In this document: piece after piece, positions 1 to 11,898 of the stretch
Position numbering within the stretch: position 1 is the first letter of the stretch
How the letters are laid out: each line of letters begins with the position of its first letter
Assembly (NCBI GenBank): GCA_936450465.1
Contig: OW388291.1
Location: 34,076,656-34,140,655, forward strand
DNA length: 64,000 nt
Source: Gibbula magus
Lineage: Eukaryota > Mollusca > Gastropoda > Trochida > Trochidae
Reading direction: 5' to 3'
Made by a program: the position numbers and the translations under genes
Notes under the pieces: model-generated
Seen by the model: only the letters and a program-made list of their open reading frames with translations
Databases searched by the model: none
Told to the model about the DNA's origin: nothing

Positions 1-2093
1 TTTTACATTAGATATGTGAACTAAATATGACTGGTGATGAAGTAAGATAAGACTATTAAAACTAGCTACATGAGTTTGTGATACCACATCTTCTTTTCCA
101 AAAAAGAAAAATAAATAAAGATGGGGAAAACAAAATTTAAAATATATAATTTACTGGCTGTGAGTCCAGGGTCTGCATGTTGCATAATTGCAGGTGTTGA
201 CCTGGGGAGTGACCACTCCCTGGCAGAGATGCAAACAGCAGCTTGCTAATACACAGAGGTTTCAGGTTACTTCTCTGCTGTGTTACTGATTTAGTCTTAC
301 ACTCAGATGCTCAATAGAATTTATTAATTAAATATTGAAAAGGATCCTATAAAACTATGATCCTGTGAGAAACGGGATTTTTAGAAACAAATAGGGGCTC
401 TTTTTCATTATGTAATAAATGTTGATAATTCCAGGATAAAAATAGGAAGTAAAACAATAAACTGCAAAGGTCTACATTATTTATAATGAATATGGATTAA
501 TGTGTAACCAATTTTGATAATAAATTTGATGACTGAGCAATGACTTATTATGTGATATCTTAACCTTTTCCTTAGGGATAATTAATGACATGATTCCTGA
601 TGAGCTTCAGAGCCAGTGGCTCTATTTTTTTAATTAAGGTCAATCTTTTTTGTAAAAGGTCTTCTGTTCATGTACATAAAGCTACAGTAGCATACCAATA
701 TTCTTAACATGGATATTTACAAGAGTTACAAGGAATCAAAGAACTTGAACAGCGCAGGACCACTTATAGGTAGGTCTTTCAGGTTTTACTGCAATGTATA
801 CTCACAACAACATTACAGGCTTTCCTCTTGTGATCATGTTTACTGCAACTTAAAAGGGAATCACAATATAGTATAAAATAATATAGTGTTTACAATGTCA
901 AAACTCTTAAACGCTTTAAAATATTATTTTTCATAACAATCCCCCTGGCATAAAGCTTGATTTTCTGTAATAGGGGTAGATGAATGAATGTCCAAAACAA
1001 AACAGTATGATTTTCAAAGAAATTATATTAGTTCCATTTAGTAGTAGCAGGCCAAGAGTTAAGTGTATAAATTCTGAAAAAGGCAAAAGCAAAAAGTGCA
1101 ACAGAATAAACACACCCAGATAGCTAGCGGCACAGCACTCCTAATTTCTCCAGTGTCACAGTGAAAGATTGAAGTGCTTCAAGCATGACTGTTTCAATGT
1201 AAATCCTACTGCTTTGCTTAGTGTGCCTAACAAAAGCTCCATGCACTGTTTGCTGCGGAATATTCAGAGAATGCTAATAGATTTCTACCAGTGCGGGCAG
1301 TTTAATAAAGGACAGGCACCCCTCCGATAATTCCTCACTTTCCCCATTATCCCCCAAATATACTGGTTAACCCCTTGATCTTTGAGAGTGTCAAGAAACA
1401 AATTTGTGAAATAAAGTGCGACAAGTTAAATGAACACCGACTTTTAATGTCTCAAGCATTATGTCATGAATACATATTTGGATGTTTCTTTTACAGTGAT
1501 TTCCCTCCATCTGTTGTATCCCCGTGATCCTTTGATCTTTAAGCTCAAAACGTAACAGGAGGGAATGAATAGATCTTTGTTGTGTCTTTACTGTTATTCA
1601 CATCTGAAGTGTTAAGTATCTCTACACAACAGTGTATGGAATAAGGACCGTCAGACAGACCTTAACCTTTGGTCAGGGTTGATAACTTTTATGAAATTTT
1701 CACTAACAAGAAAGGTTCTATCAGGGTATTTTTTGTGAAAACTAAATTCGAGGGGATATTCCTGTTAATACATACCAAATGCAATCATGACAAACTTTCG
1801 TGAATATAAATTTGTTTGGGAATATTCATTGATTATTGCATGGAAACAATGTTTTCTTAAGATGCATATACGTTAACATATCAACATTTCAGTTTTTTAA
1901 AAACTTTTCTCATCTTATCACCCGGCGTCTAATCGAGACCTGGAGTCTGTTAGAGGCCCGGCTATTAGAGGAATTCACGGACTGTCAAATGGGACTTATT
2001 TAAAACACTGCTTTAGATTTCTACAACAATACATGTATACAGATATTGGCAATCCAAAAAATATAAAGTTTAATAAATATTCTTTCTTTGCAG
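1..2093. other. Upstream or intronic sequence, no gene seen
   Basis: A+T-rich sequence with only short, scattered ORFs and no recognisable protein. It most likely lies in an intron or 5' flank of the PDZ gene, because the exon starting at 2094 begins with an incomplete codon and so needs an exon further upstream, outside the window. A G+C-richer patch near 1920-1975 looks like an old repeat fragment but has no clear ends. Confidence 0.5.
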
Positions 2094-5000
2094 GTTTTGC
2101 AGGGTATGTTCCGTGTGATGAGTACGTGCCGAATACAGACAGGAAGAAGGTAAGGGTCTTCTAATCTTCTTTAAGTAAATATTCAACTGGCATTATTAAA
2201 ATACTTTAGCCCTAAGATGGTTACATATGGGATAACCCTGTACTGAATATAACTGTTCTATATATACCGGTAGAAAATTTTGTGGACAGCGATACAGTCT
2301 ATTTCAGGCCCTGTTTGCCAAAGATGCCTAAGTACTAAGGATGTCCTTAGTTCAGAGTTACAACATCGAGTTAATTCATCTTAGGCTAGGGGCGGGATAG
2401 CACAGTGGTTAGCGCGTTCGGCTTCAGATCAAGAGGTCCGGGGTTCGAATCCCGCCAGGGGCACAGCAACTTTGTCTGCAGTAGAGAACTGTTCTACATG
2501 CAATCAGGTTTGGGTGCAATGCTACAATGAATTTCAGTGTAGAACCACTCATGGTTTGCAGGTTTCACCGCAATGCATAGCCACATGGCGTTGCGGGCTT
2601 TCTCCCTGCCATAATACTAGCAGCCGCAATTTAAGTGAAATACTCTTGAAAGCGACGTTAAACCCAAACATTCACCACACCTCACCTCACCTTAGGCCAT
2701 GGTTTACCTTAGTTCATTGTTATTACATTGAGTTAAATCACCTTAGGCACACCTAAGGGAGGTGTATGCAGGTGGACCCAAAACTGATCTGTTTCCTTGT
2801 AGGATCAATGAATTAAATGAATGTTACAATTACACAAAATATCGTTTGGACCAATGAATGTTGGACAAATTGACTTACAGTGATCATGATGAACTAAATG
2901 TACAATATGTCAAATCCTTGGATGTATTTGAAAATAATTCAAAGAATTAAAGCATCACATTATTTTGAATGATCCATTACAGTTTGTTTTGAATAAATTA
3001 ATTTTATTGTTTATGAATAATTGTAATATAAAGATAATGGAGCCAAAATCAACTTTATATTCCACAGAAATTCTGCAAAAATAATGTGCCTAATTTAACA
3101 ATTATCAAGAAATAACTATAGGTTTTTAAGAAATCAGTAATTGTCACTATAGTCAAAAAATTATATTTAAATGTTTTCTGTATGGGTATATTTGAGATTT
3201 TCAGTTAAATGTATACTTTTTAAAAATTTTATCCAATGAAACAAAATATGAAATTTAGAAAATGGAAAGATTTGTTGATGTTTAAGTCAACAATAGAAAG
3301 AACTAAAGAAACCTTTGAACAATTCGGTCATGTCCTTTTCTCCTTAGAGGCAATTTTTTCTTTTACAAAGATAAGTCAGTCTATTTTGTGTGCTTATTTG
3401 AAAAACCATACAAAACATGTAATGTTTTTGTTCAGTTTCCTTTAAAGCTCATGTTTTTGTCTGTCCTGAAAGGAGTAATTTAGTGCATTTCCTTGTTTTT
3501 GTAACCTGGTTTTGTATTTGTCACAAACAGCCAATCAGAACCGAGTGTGTTTATACCATAGCAACCATCTTTCTCTCTGCTTTGTCCAGGTTTGGGAAAT
3601 AGATTGAAAATAAATACATTGTTTAAACATTGCTGACTAATTCTAAATAATATATTTTGAATATCATTACTATTTTTTTCTTATGGCGTAATTAATCATT
3701 TTATTCATGAAAAAGAATTTAAATCAAAATTGAAAACATCGAATAACTTGAAGGAACTTGGAGCAAGAAATGAGGAGCTAAAACAAAACCAAAAATAATG
3801 CTCCTTAATTTGATAGTCTAAGCAATTTGTGTTGAATAGAAAACTGTGTTGAGCGATGAGAAGCATGTCATAGTTAACAATGGAGTGGAGGTTGATCAAT
3901 TTGGTTGGGAGATATATTCTCTCAGAGGTCGTTGGATGACGTTCTTTGCATTTTTTACGCCCTCCATCAAAACAAGTGATGTGAGAAAGTCAGTTCATTG
4001 TCTAAATTGTATAATTTGATTTATTTTGCCAATAAAATAGACATAATAAAACTCCATTTATTTTACTCTCTGGGCACTTAATAAAGTTTAAAATTACTTA
4101 TATAAGATACTGCAGTGTAATATCCATACAGACATTTTAAACAAATGTAATAATGCTGCAAGTGCGTATCTCCATAGTGTGCAGTTGTCACAGTTGTCGT
4201 ACCACCATCACAATGGTACATGACTTGCAAAAATACTAGTTTCAACGCATTATCAACAATTTCACTTGATTGATTTGGGCAAGCAATAAACAGAATACTA
4301 AACTGCCTCCCATATAATTCAATACAATACTTGTGAATGATTGATAAAACTGTTATTAAATGGAAAGTCGTTAAATATCCAATATTTCATAAAACTTTTT
4401 TATTTTTATTATTTTATTATTTTTTATTATTGTTACAGTCCCCCGAGTCCAAAGATGACAAACGTAAAACTTGGACCTCACTCCCACATTCGGATATTCC
4501 GGAGTTGTTACAGCGGCACGGATCTTGTGGTTCTCTGGATGATAATTATCTTAATACAATGGTAAGTTTAAATTCATTTTTTGTGGAAAGATAGAAATTA
4601 AGTCCACATTTTATTAAATTTATGGCTTTGATACTTGTCATAGCATTAAAAATTACATTTAAAACTGACTAAGAAGAGGATGCTGCCTTCGAAAACTTAT
4701 GCAAATATTTATATAAAGTGAAGTAAAATTACGTTCACAAGTAAAACACAAAATGTTGCTTTCAGAAAGAGGTAAAATCTCATATTTATATCTTTTACTG
4801 AAAAACTTTTGTAAAAAGAAATATGTATGTGTATCAAAAGGAAATTATGGTAAAATTAAAAGTAAAATTAGTTTTGATCTTTGACATGTTCAAAATTCAT
4901 ATTTGATATACATAGAAAATAATGAATTATTTGACACCCTTAGAAATACCATTATTCTTTAACCATAATAGTACAAGTAAGTTTCCAGGATATCCACTTC

Positions 5001-8000
5001 TTCAGTGTGACTAGAAGGGATTGGGCAATAAAAATCTTGCTATTGAAATCATACTTCTATATATTAATAGGCCCACCAAAGACACCATGCTTATTTAGTT
5101 GCACATCCAGAGGGGACTTGGGGTGATGAGGGAGGGACCCAGAGGGCGACTCCCTCTCCCCCCTCCTCTTCTTTACAATAAGCAATAAGCGACCTCCCCC
5201 CATTGTTCACTTCTGTTATGGTTGATAACCATCACTAGGCTTATTATTATAACATATATTTTACAAGGTTTTGTTGGTTATAGATGGCTTATGAAGGAAT
5301 AGATCTTGTAAGTTCACCGAATGATCAAGTGTCAAACTAACAGATAACTGGAAAAATCATAGCAGTATCTTCTGGCAGTAACTGAGAGGTGATGGTTTAG
5401 TTGTATTTAAATTTGCAAGAAAACATCACTTGAAGAACTTCATTGTCTAAAGGACATCACAGACAATCAACTTCTTGATCAACTACAAAATATTTTTGTC
5501 ATTCAGTTGAGATTGTATTTGTTATTTCACCAAAATATTAAATTTGACAATCTTTGAAAAACATCAACAGTGTTCCTTTAATTGATAAATAAAGAAAAAA
5601 ATTATCAAAACATTAGATTTGCAATATAAGGGCATTTATATGAAAATATATTATATGAATTTTCCAGTTGTCTTCACATGTTACCGCTAATAAGCTTGCA
5701 GGCTTATTATGCATATAAATGCATGTTGAATGTAATTTTTATTCACCTAACACCAATTCAAAATTTATGAACACAAACTATTTTAGAGGCCGAATAAAAA
5801 ACGATTGAGACATAGAAAAAAGGTAAGATGACATAAGATAGTGACAGAGTTTTTGAAAATTATGATAGTTCGTATCTAATACAAAAGCATTTGCTGCAAT
5901 TTAACACAGATTTTAGTTTTAAAAAGGAATAGATTTTAGTTTTTATCAGTTGTTAATACCCATTTTCCATTTCGTTTTACACACGATTATTGTTATAAGA
6001 AATGAGATTGTTCTATGATTTCTTTAGAAAACTGTGACAAATGTTGTGAATTTATTTGTTTAATATTATACATTTTTGTATGAATGGGATAAACACACAC
6101 ACATGAATGATTGTTTGTATTTTTTACTAAAATCATATCTGAAGTTTGGGTGAATATTTCAAAATATATTTTTTTAAATTAATCAATTCATTGAAATGAA
6201 AATTGTAAAAAATTTGGATTTAAATAAACATATATTTCAAATTTAAATGAGATGGTAAGCAAAATTGTTTTGATACAAACACTTTGCATGTTTCTGTTTG
6301 GTTATTAAAACTAATCTGATATTAATTTCATTATAAAATATGTCTTTATCAATGAATCAGTTATTTTACTTAAGTCCCTGGTTTGTTTATATTGCATGAA
6401 CAATTCATGAGATAATATTGTATCTTGCATTGGATTCTTGTAATTATATTAATTACATGTATTAGTTAATTTAAGGCTAACTCTTTTGCTTGTAGATTTT
6501 GAATATACTAACATTTATAGTATTTATTACACAGGATAAAAATGAATATTCCTGTGGATTTTCAAATCAGAAAGATGTAAGTGTATTTGTAAATATGACA
6601 CTGACAATTTTCACTTTTTACTCACAAAATTCATGGTGCAGGCATGATTTGCACTCTTACAAATTTCAGAGTAAAATCATATTTAAGCAAAACCTCACAA
6701 ATTCACATTCATGTCATAAAAAGTACAGTTTAACATAAATCTAAATTTGAATGTGGATGCACAAAGTATACATGGTCTCTTGTAGAAATTCATGGCAACA
6801 CTGTTTCACTGGACCCAATCTGAGACCGAAGGGATTATAAAAGAACATTGTTTGAACTTAAATACTGTATGCACTATTATTTTCACTGTAAAGTGAGATT
6901 GTCATACCATCGAACTTAGCAGAAGGATACATTCCCATATTAAAAATGAAATGTCAGACTTATAAGATCACAGAAATGTTTCTTCAGATATGTAGTGTAA
7001 GTCTTTTACTAGGTACTAGCTTTCTTAGTCTTCTTGATATGGTAGTGACATATGAAAACGTTTTTCATAGAGAATGTAAGATATATTTCTTGAAACAATA
7101 GTGATAGTTCACTTAATCGCTCATTCTACTTTACTTTTTCATTTAATATGTTTCACATTGAATGGAAAAATAATCGTTATGAATTAAGCCAACTGTATAT
7201 GAAAGCTAGGTTAATTCATATCAAAATTGTTTGCGTATTTATATATTAAATCTAAAATATGATTGTTTTTCAACAATGTCAACTGTTTATCAGAAATTCA
7301 TTTTTAGATTTGTTAAAAGTTAATTTCCAGATAAGTTTCACAAAACGATTGTCATATATTCATGCAAATAACATTTCTATATGAAACCATTCATCTGTTT
7401 CACTGGTAACAAATGATATTTTGATCTCTGTTTGTGTGAATGATATACACAGGAAGCATTTATTATTGATTTATAGATAATGTAAATGAAGACAATATTA
7501 ATATGGTCGATCAGATGATCAATCATCAGGATAATGATAAACACATGTGTTCCCGGAAAATGGCGGCATCCATCGCGCATACTCTATTGACATCTGGTTA
7601 CATATAAACCGAGGCAATTTCCACAAATGGAACACGTTATATGAAGTGATACTAAATGTAACAGTAATTACATTCACAGATAACAATACATTTGAAATAT
7701 TATCCCCCGCCGCGCGTTTGGTGCGAAGCGGGGGATACAGTATTCGGCTGCGTCCGTCCGTCAATGCGTATGTCCGTACGAAATGGAATAACTCAAATAC
7801 TATTCACTGGATTCTTTTCCTATTTTGCATATGGGTTCATCATGGGAAGAGTAATGTTCCTACAGAGGTCTGTGACCTTGACCTTCATTTCAAGGTCACA
7901 ACGAAACTTTGTCATGTTTTCCTTGTCAGTGTGATATCTCAAGAACCATTCGCTGGATTCTCTTCATAGCTTCTCCAAGGAAAGACGACGAGCTGATTAA

Positions 8001-11000
8001 ATTTTGGTGACCTCGACATTTTTCTCAATGATAATGTACATGTAAAGGTTGTCAGCGGGATAACTCCAGAACCATTCACCGGAATTTCATCATATCTTTC
8101 ACAAAGCACCTCCTAGGGAAGACTACGAGCTGATTAGATTTTGGTGACCTTGACATTATTCTCAAGGTCATAATGGAACTTTGAATTTTTCGACATTATA
8201 ATGTACATGTAAAGCTTGTCAGCGTGATATCTCAAGAACCATTCACCGGAATTTCATCATATCTTAAACAAAGCACCTCCTAGGGAAGACGACGAGCTGA
8301 TTAGATTTTGGTGACCTTGATATTATTCTCAAGGTCACAGTTGAACTTTGAATTTTTCGACATGTTCGACAGACGATTTTGGTGATCTTTACATTATTTT
8401 CCAATTTTGAAGTATTAATTTGCGGCGGGAGATCATGTCACCTTAGTGACAACTACTTGTTATTACCTCTTACTTGCTATTATTGTTTTGAAGAAAGTCA
8501 TTGTATCAAAACATCTCCCTGCCACAGACCTCAAATAATTGTATTTAAAGGGGCAGTAGCACATTTTTGTGAAAAATTTATTTTTTTAAATTTCCCATTC
8601 ATAATGATAGTTTATGTCATTTATATTTACTTTAGAGGGTGAAACATTTTATTATACAAACCAATTATCCGTAGTTGTAATAACGGTTTTGCGTATAAAG
8701 CAAAAATTGCATGGCGGCCATTTTATTGTGAACTCTTTTTATTATTTCGAATGACAAAAACGATTCCCATGGCTTTACAGAACCATGTACACTCATTTCT
8801 AAGTTTGATTTTCCGAAAAGAGAAGGGAAAAGAGAAAAGTTTTACTATTGGTGACAAATAAAGTGAAGTATAAAGATCTAGCTCCTCTCAGGTACAAGAT
8901 GTGAACGTCTCCAGGTTCAAAGGGTTTTCAAGATATGGTCTCATTAAGAAGTTGATATCCACATGCTATTTACAGGTGTATTTTTGTTTCAGGAAATCAT
9001 GTCTATTGTTATGATTCTGACAAATATTGATGCCATGTTTTCTGACAATTGTCACCTGCAGGATCCAGAGGTTGTCAGCGTGTGTCTGCAGAGCCAGGAT
9101 TTCATTGGTCTGGGCTTCAACATCTCCGGAAATATGAGGGATGGAATCTTCGTCAGTACTGTTCACAACCGTGGCCCCGCCATAGAGTCCGGGAGGGTTA
9201 AAGTTGGTGAGTAGCTAGATGGTTATTTTGACAATAGTTTGCTTAAGTGTAAGAAAAAACATTGTATTCTTCATTTTTGTGTATATACATATGTTAAGAA
9301 AGTTTGGTGAGTTTTAAGTAAGTTTTGGTATTTTTTCGAGTATTTATTATATTTTTTTTGCTCATCTGGTAAGATTCTTAGTACTTAGGCTAGGTAATGA
9401 GTTGAAAACTTTATATAGTTATATGTCCTTATTTCGGTACAAATAATCTGAACACTTTGTTCATTAGGCCATTTGTAGTACCATTATAGTTCAAGAAAAA
9501 TTTGAACTGATAATTGAAAACTAAAGTAAATATTTCCAATCTGCAGGTGACCGTATCAAGAGTGTCACAATATCATTTGACAACATGGTATACGAGGACG
9601 CACTGACGATTCTAAGCTATGCCTCGCCTTATCCAGTCAAGGTCACACTACAGAAGGAGAAAACCGTTGTATACGATCGTCGTAACTCTGACTCTAACGA
9701 AAATCTGAGTCACCCGCTGTATCGTAGCCAGTCCCTTGATGCCCTCCAGCGAATTGGTAGAGAACAAGTCTTCAAGCCCAAGAGAACTCTAAGTGAGATG
9801 AAACCAGAAACAAGGAGAGATAACTCTCGAACACAAAAGTTGGAGGAAATGGGAAAGGAACTATTGGAAGCCATTGATGGTGCTGACAGTCCGACATCCA
9901 TGATACGAGAGTCGAGGCAGATGAAGGAAATTGATTTGACGACTCCAGATGCTCAGGTGAATGTGACCTTGTCAGACGTGACGGTCCACACATCGGACGA
10001 AGGTCAACAGAGGAAAGGGTTGGACTTTCCTGATATCGGAATTCCTAATTTTGGTAAGATTTGGGTTCTTTTCATGCCCCACAAGTTGTGGATGACATGA
10101 TATAATTCATACACTTTTAACTTTTTAAATAATATCTGGGGTCAATTTGGTTATGTAAGTAAGTCATTGGATTTAGTCCAGGAAAATAGATAATCTGAAA
10201 TATTACATAACCTTGGATAAAAGCTTTATGAGCTTTAATTTGTCTATTTTGTTTCTCTACATCTCTACACTTAATAATAGCAAATAATAATAGCAATATT
10301 GATAGTAACCATTCTCCATTAACAAATAGTTAGTACCATCATATCTTGTTAAATTGATAATTTATCAATTCTGTTTTCCAGATTTCGCTGAAGATGAGGT
10401 AATCCAGGAACAGTCCACAAAATCAGAATTGGCTCCAAAGCATTCCAGCTCTGCTGCCCTGGAGTTTGCCAGTCTCATGGACCAGATGCTGGACCTGAAG
10501 GACTCTGCAGAAGCAAAAGCAGACGTCAAAATCCAAAATGGAGGCCTCCCAGAAATGACTACAGCAGAAGTGTCTTCTGAACAGAACACGACACCAAAAA
10601 CACCAACCAAACCTCAGCGTCGAAAACGTCAGTCAAACACAACAAGCCCGACTAGTACAATGTCACCCGATTCTCTCATCCAATCAAGTTTCTCCTTTGA
10701 TTCCCAATCTATTCCGAAAGGCATCAGTGATGCTGGTGTCGAGGATGTCATTGTGGCTGTCACTTCTAAAGCAGTTGAAAGTGTTCCAAGCCGTTACTCA
10801 GACAAAGAGGAAATAGTTGAGGAGGAAATAGTTTGTGAGGTTGCAAAGAAGAAGATTCACATTGGCAGTGATAATATTGAGTTTAAAGTCAGGGAGGTCC
10901 AGGATTCGAGTCCTGTGAGGTCACCATCTCCAACCGGAGGTCAGACGTTTGGTCTGAGTATGAACGGGTCATATCGACCCAAGTCTCCTGAAGGTGATCC

Positions 11001-11898
11001 AATCGAAGAGGAACTAATCGAACGAGAAGTGGCAAAAAAGGACTCTTCTGCTCCTCCTCCAAGGATCATCCAAGAGGAGATTGTTGCAGCAGAAACCTCC
11101 GTAAACTTCTCCACTCCTAAACCAGTAGAGAAGAAGGAAAATCAAAAGAAAGCTCCTGAAATAGATGATGACATGTTGGAGCAAATCATTTCCATGAATG
11201 CAAATCCACCTGGCACATCTGCCTTGAAATGGATGAATAATAATGACATTGAATCGTTCGATATTCCTGAGAAAGATCGGCCAATCTCCCCGAAAGGAAT
11301 AGCTTATGAGATACGAGATGATATTATGACCGGCTTACCAAGGGCTGTGGATCTCAACAAAAGCAACGTTGCCAGAACAATGTCCCACGATCTGAGACTG
11401 TCAGATAAGAAGGATAAGTCTGGCGCAGATTCTCTCAGGGATAACAAGAACAGTACAACAAGTATAGAAAGTTTAGAGTGGTCGGGTCAAAGACTCGTGC
11501 GGTCAGGGTCGTTCACGGATATTCCTCACAATGCGTCCGGCAGCGACTGGACGGACCAAATTGGCCTGGGTGATGGCAGCATTACAATCAAATCTGATGA
11601 TCTTTCTGACTTGGACAATGAGCATGTGATAAAACGAGCGACCAATATTTTCGCTCCCCGTGAAAATCTCGCCAATTTGTCAGACATGTCAGACACACGG
11701 ACCCCTTCAACGAGTGAGAGCCCGTCACCGCCAGCTAACGGCCAGGATATTCAAATAACACAGCTGAAAAATAACAATATCGAAGGGTTGCCGTCTTATG
11801 AAAAAAGTTTTGGGACAAGTGTAACATCAGACAAAAAGGGTAACTACAGCATCACACTTAACATGGATGGTTCTGATGACGATGATATGGACTGCTAG
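2094..11898 (+). CDS. PDZ-domain protein of periaxin/AHNAK type, 3' part of gene
   Basis: Eight exons join in one open frame: 2094-2149, 4439-4561, 5284-5307, 5787-5822, 6535-6576, 9062-9206, 9547-10053 and 10382-11898, all with AG/GT borders and matching phases. They encode 815 residues plus stop; the N-terminus lies upstream of the window. The PDZ domain covers about residues 95-180. It has the carboxylate-binding loop IGLGFNISG and, after an intron, the GDRIKSVTISFDN...YEDAL stretch. The FDN/YEDAL pattern is what places it near periaxin and AHNAK, which act as submembrane scaffolds. The remaining ~630 residues are low complexity, rich in Ser, Glu, Lys and Pro, with repeated EEIVxEVAKK-like blocks (10800-11040). 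The C-terminus is acidic, ending DDDDMDC. A scaffold role is inferred from the PDZ only. The start of exon 2094 is uncertain by 9 bp because two CAG acceptors lie in tandem. The microexons are predictions from splice signals and phase. Confidence 0.82.
2387..2690 (+). mobile_element. tRNA-derived SINE in intron of the PDZ gene
   Basis: The 5' part is tRNA-like, with an A box TAGCACAGTGG (2398-2408) and a perfect B box GGTTCGAATCC (2442-2452), the internal RNA polymerase III promoter. A ~200-bp non-tRNA body follows, and the 3' tail contains GCGACGTTAAACCC, a tail common in molluscan SINEs. A 7-bp direct repeat CTTAGGC flanks it (2380-2386 and 2691-2697), as expected for a target-site duplication. 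It is not a functional tRNA gene because no matching acceptor stem closes. Confidence 0.8.
2698..4438. other. Intron sequence, no gene seen
   Basis: Remainder of the PDZ-gene intron between the exons at 2094 and 4439. It is A+T-rich, the ORFs in it are short and unlike known proteins, and I see no clear mobile element. Confidence 0.5.
7701..8450 (-). mobile_element. Pearl/Helentron-like element with ~168-bp core repeats
   Basis: One end is a hairpin of CCCCCGC and GCGGGGG (7701-7737). The other end is the hairpin GTCAC-ctta-GTGAC (8437-8450) next to GGCGGGAGATCAT, which is the reverse complement of the start of the elements at 38460 and 41495. Between them are core repeats beginning TGTCAGYGKGATA near 7924, 8050 and 8218 (one shortened, one 168 bp apart). 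The elements have no protein. Non-autonomous rolling-circle elements of bivalves (pearl, HINE) have this layout; the family name is inferred from architecture. Confidence 0.6.
8549..8870 (+). mobile_element. TTAA-type MITE, 3' end lost
   Basis: It starts right after TTAA (8545-8548) with AGGGGCAGTAGCAC and is clearly homologous to the complete copy at 30260-30613, including the stretch ATGGCGGCCATTTTATTGTG. The right inverted repeat is missing. It lies in the intron just before the PDZ exon at 9062. Confidence 0.7.

Noticed and set aside
2387..2465. A tRNA gene
   Set aside because: A and B boxes are present but the acceptor stem does not close and a SINE body with GCGACGTTAAACCC tail and a target duplication follows.
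6988..6996. A 9-bp microexon (ATATGTAGT) in the PDZ gene
   Set aside because: It has an AG before and GTAAGT after and phase 0, but nine bases with these borders occur easily by chance and the product gives no support.
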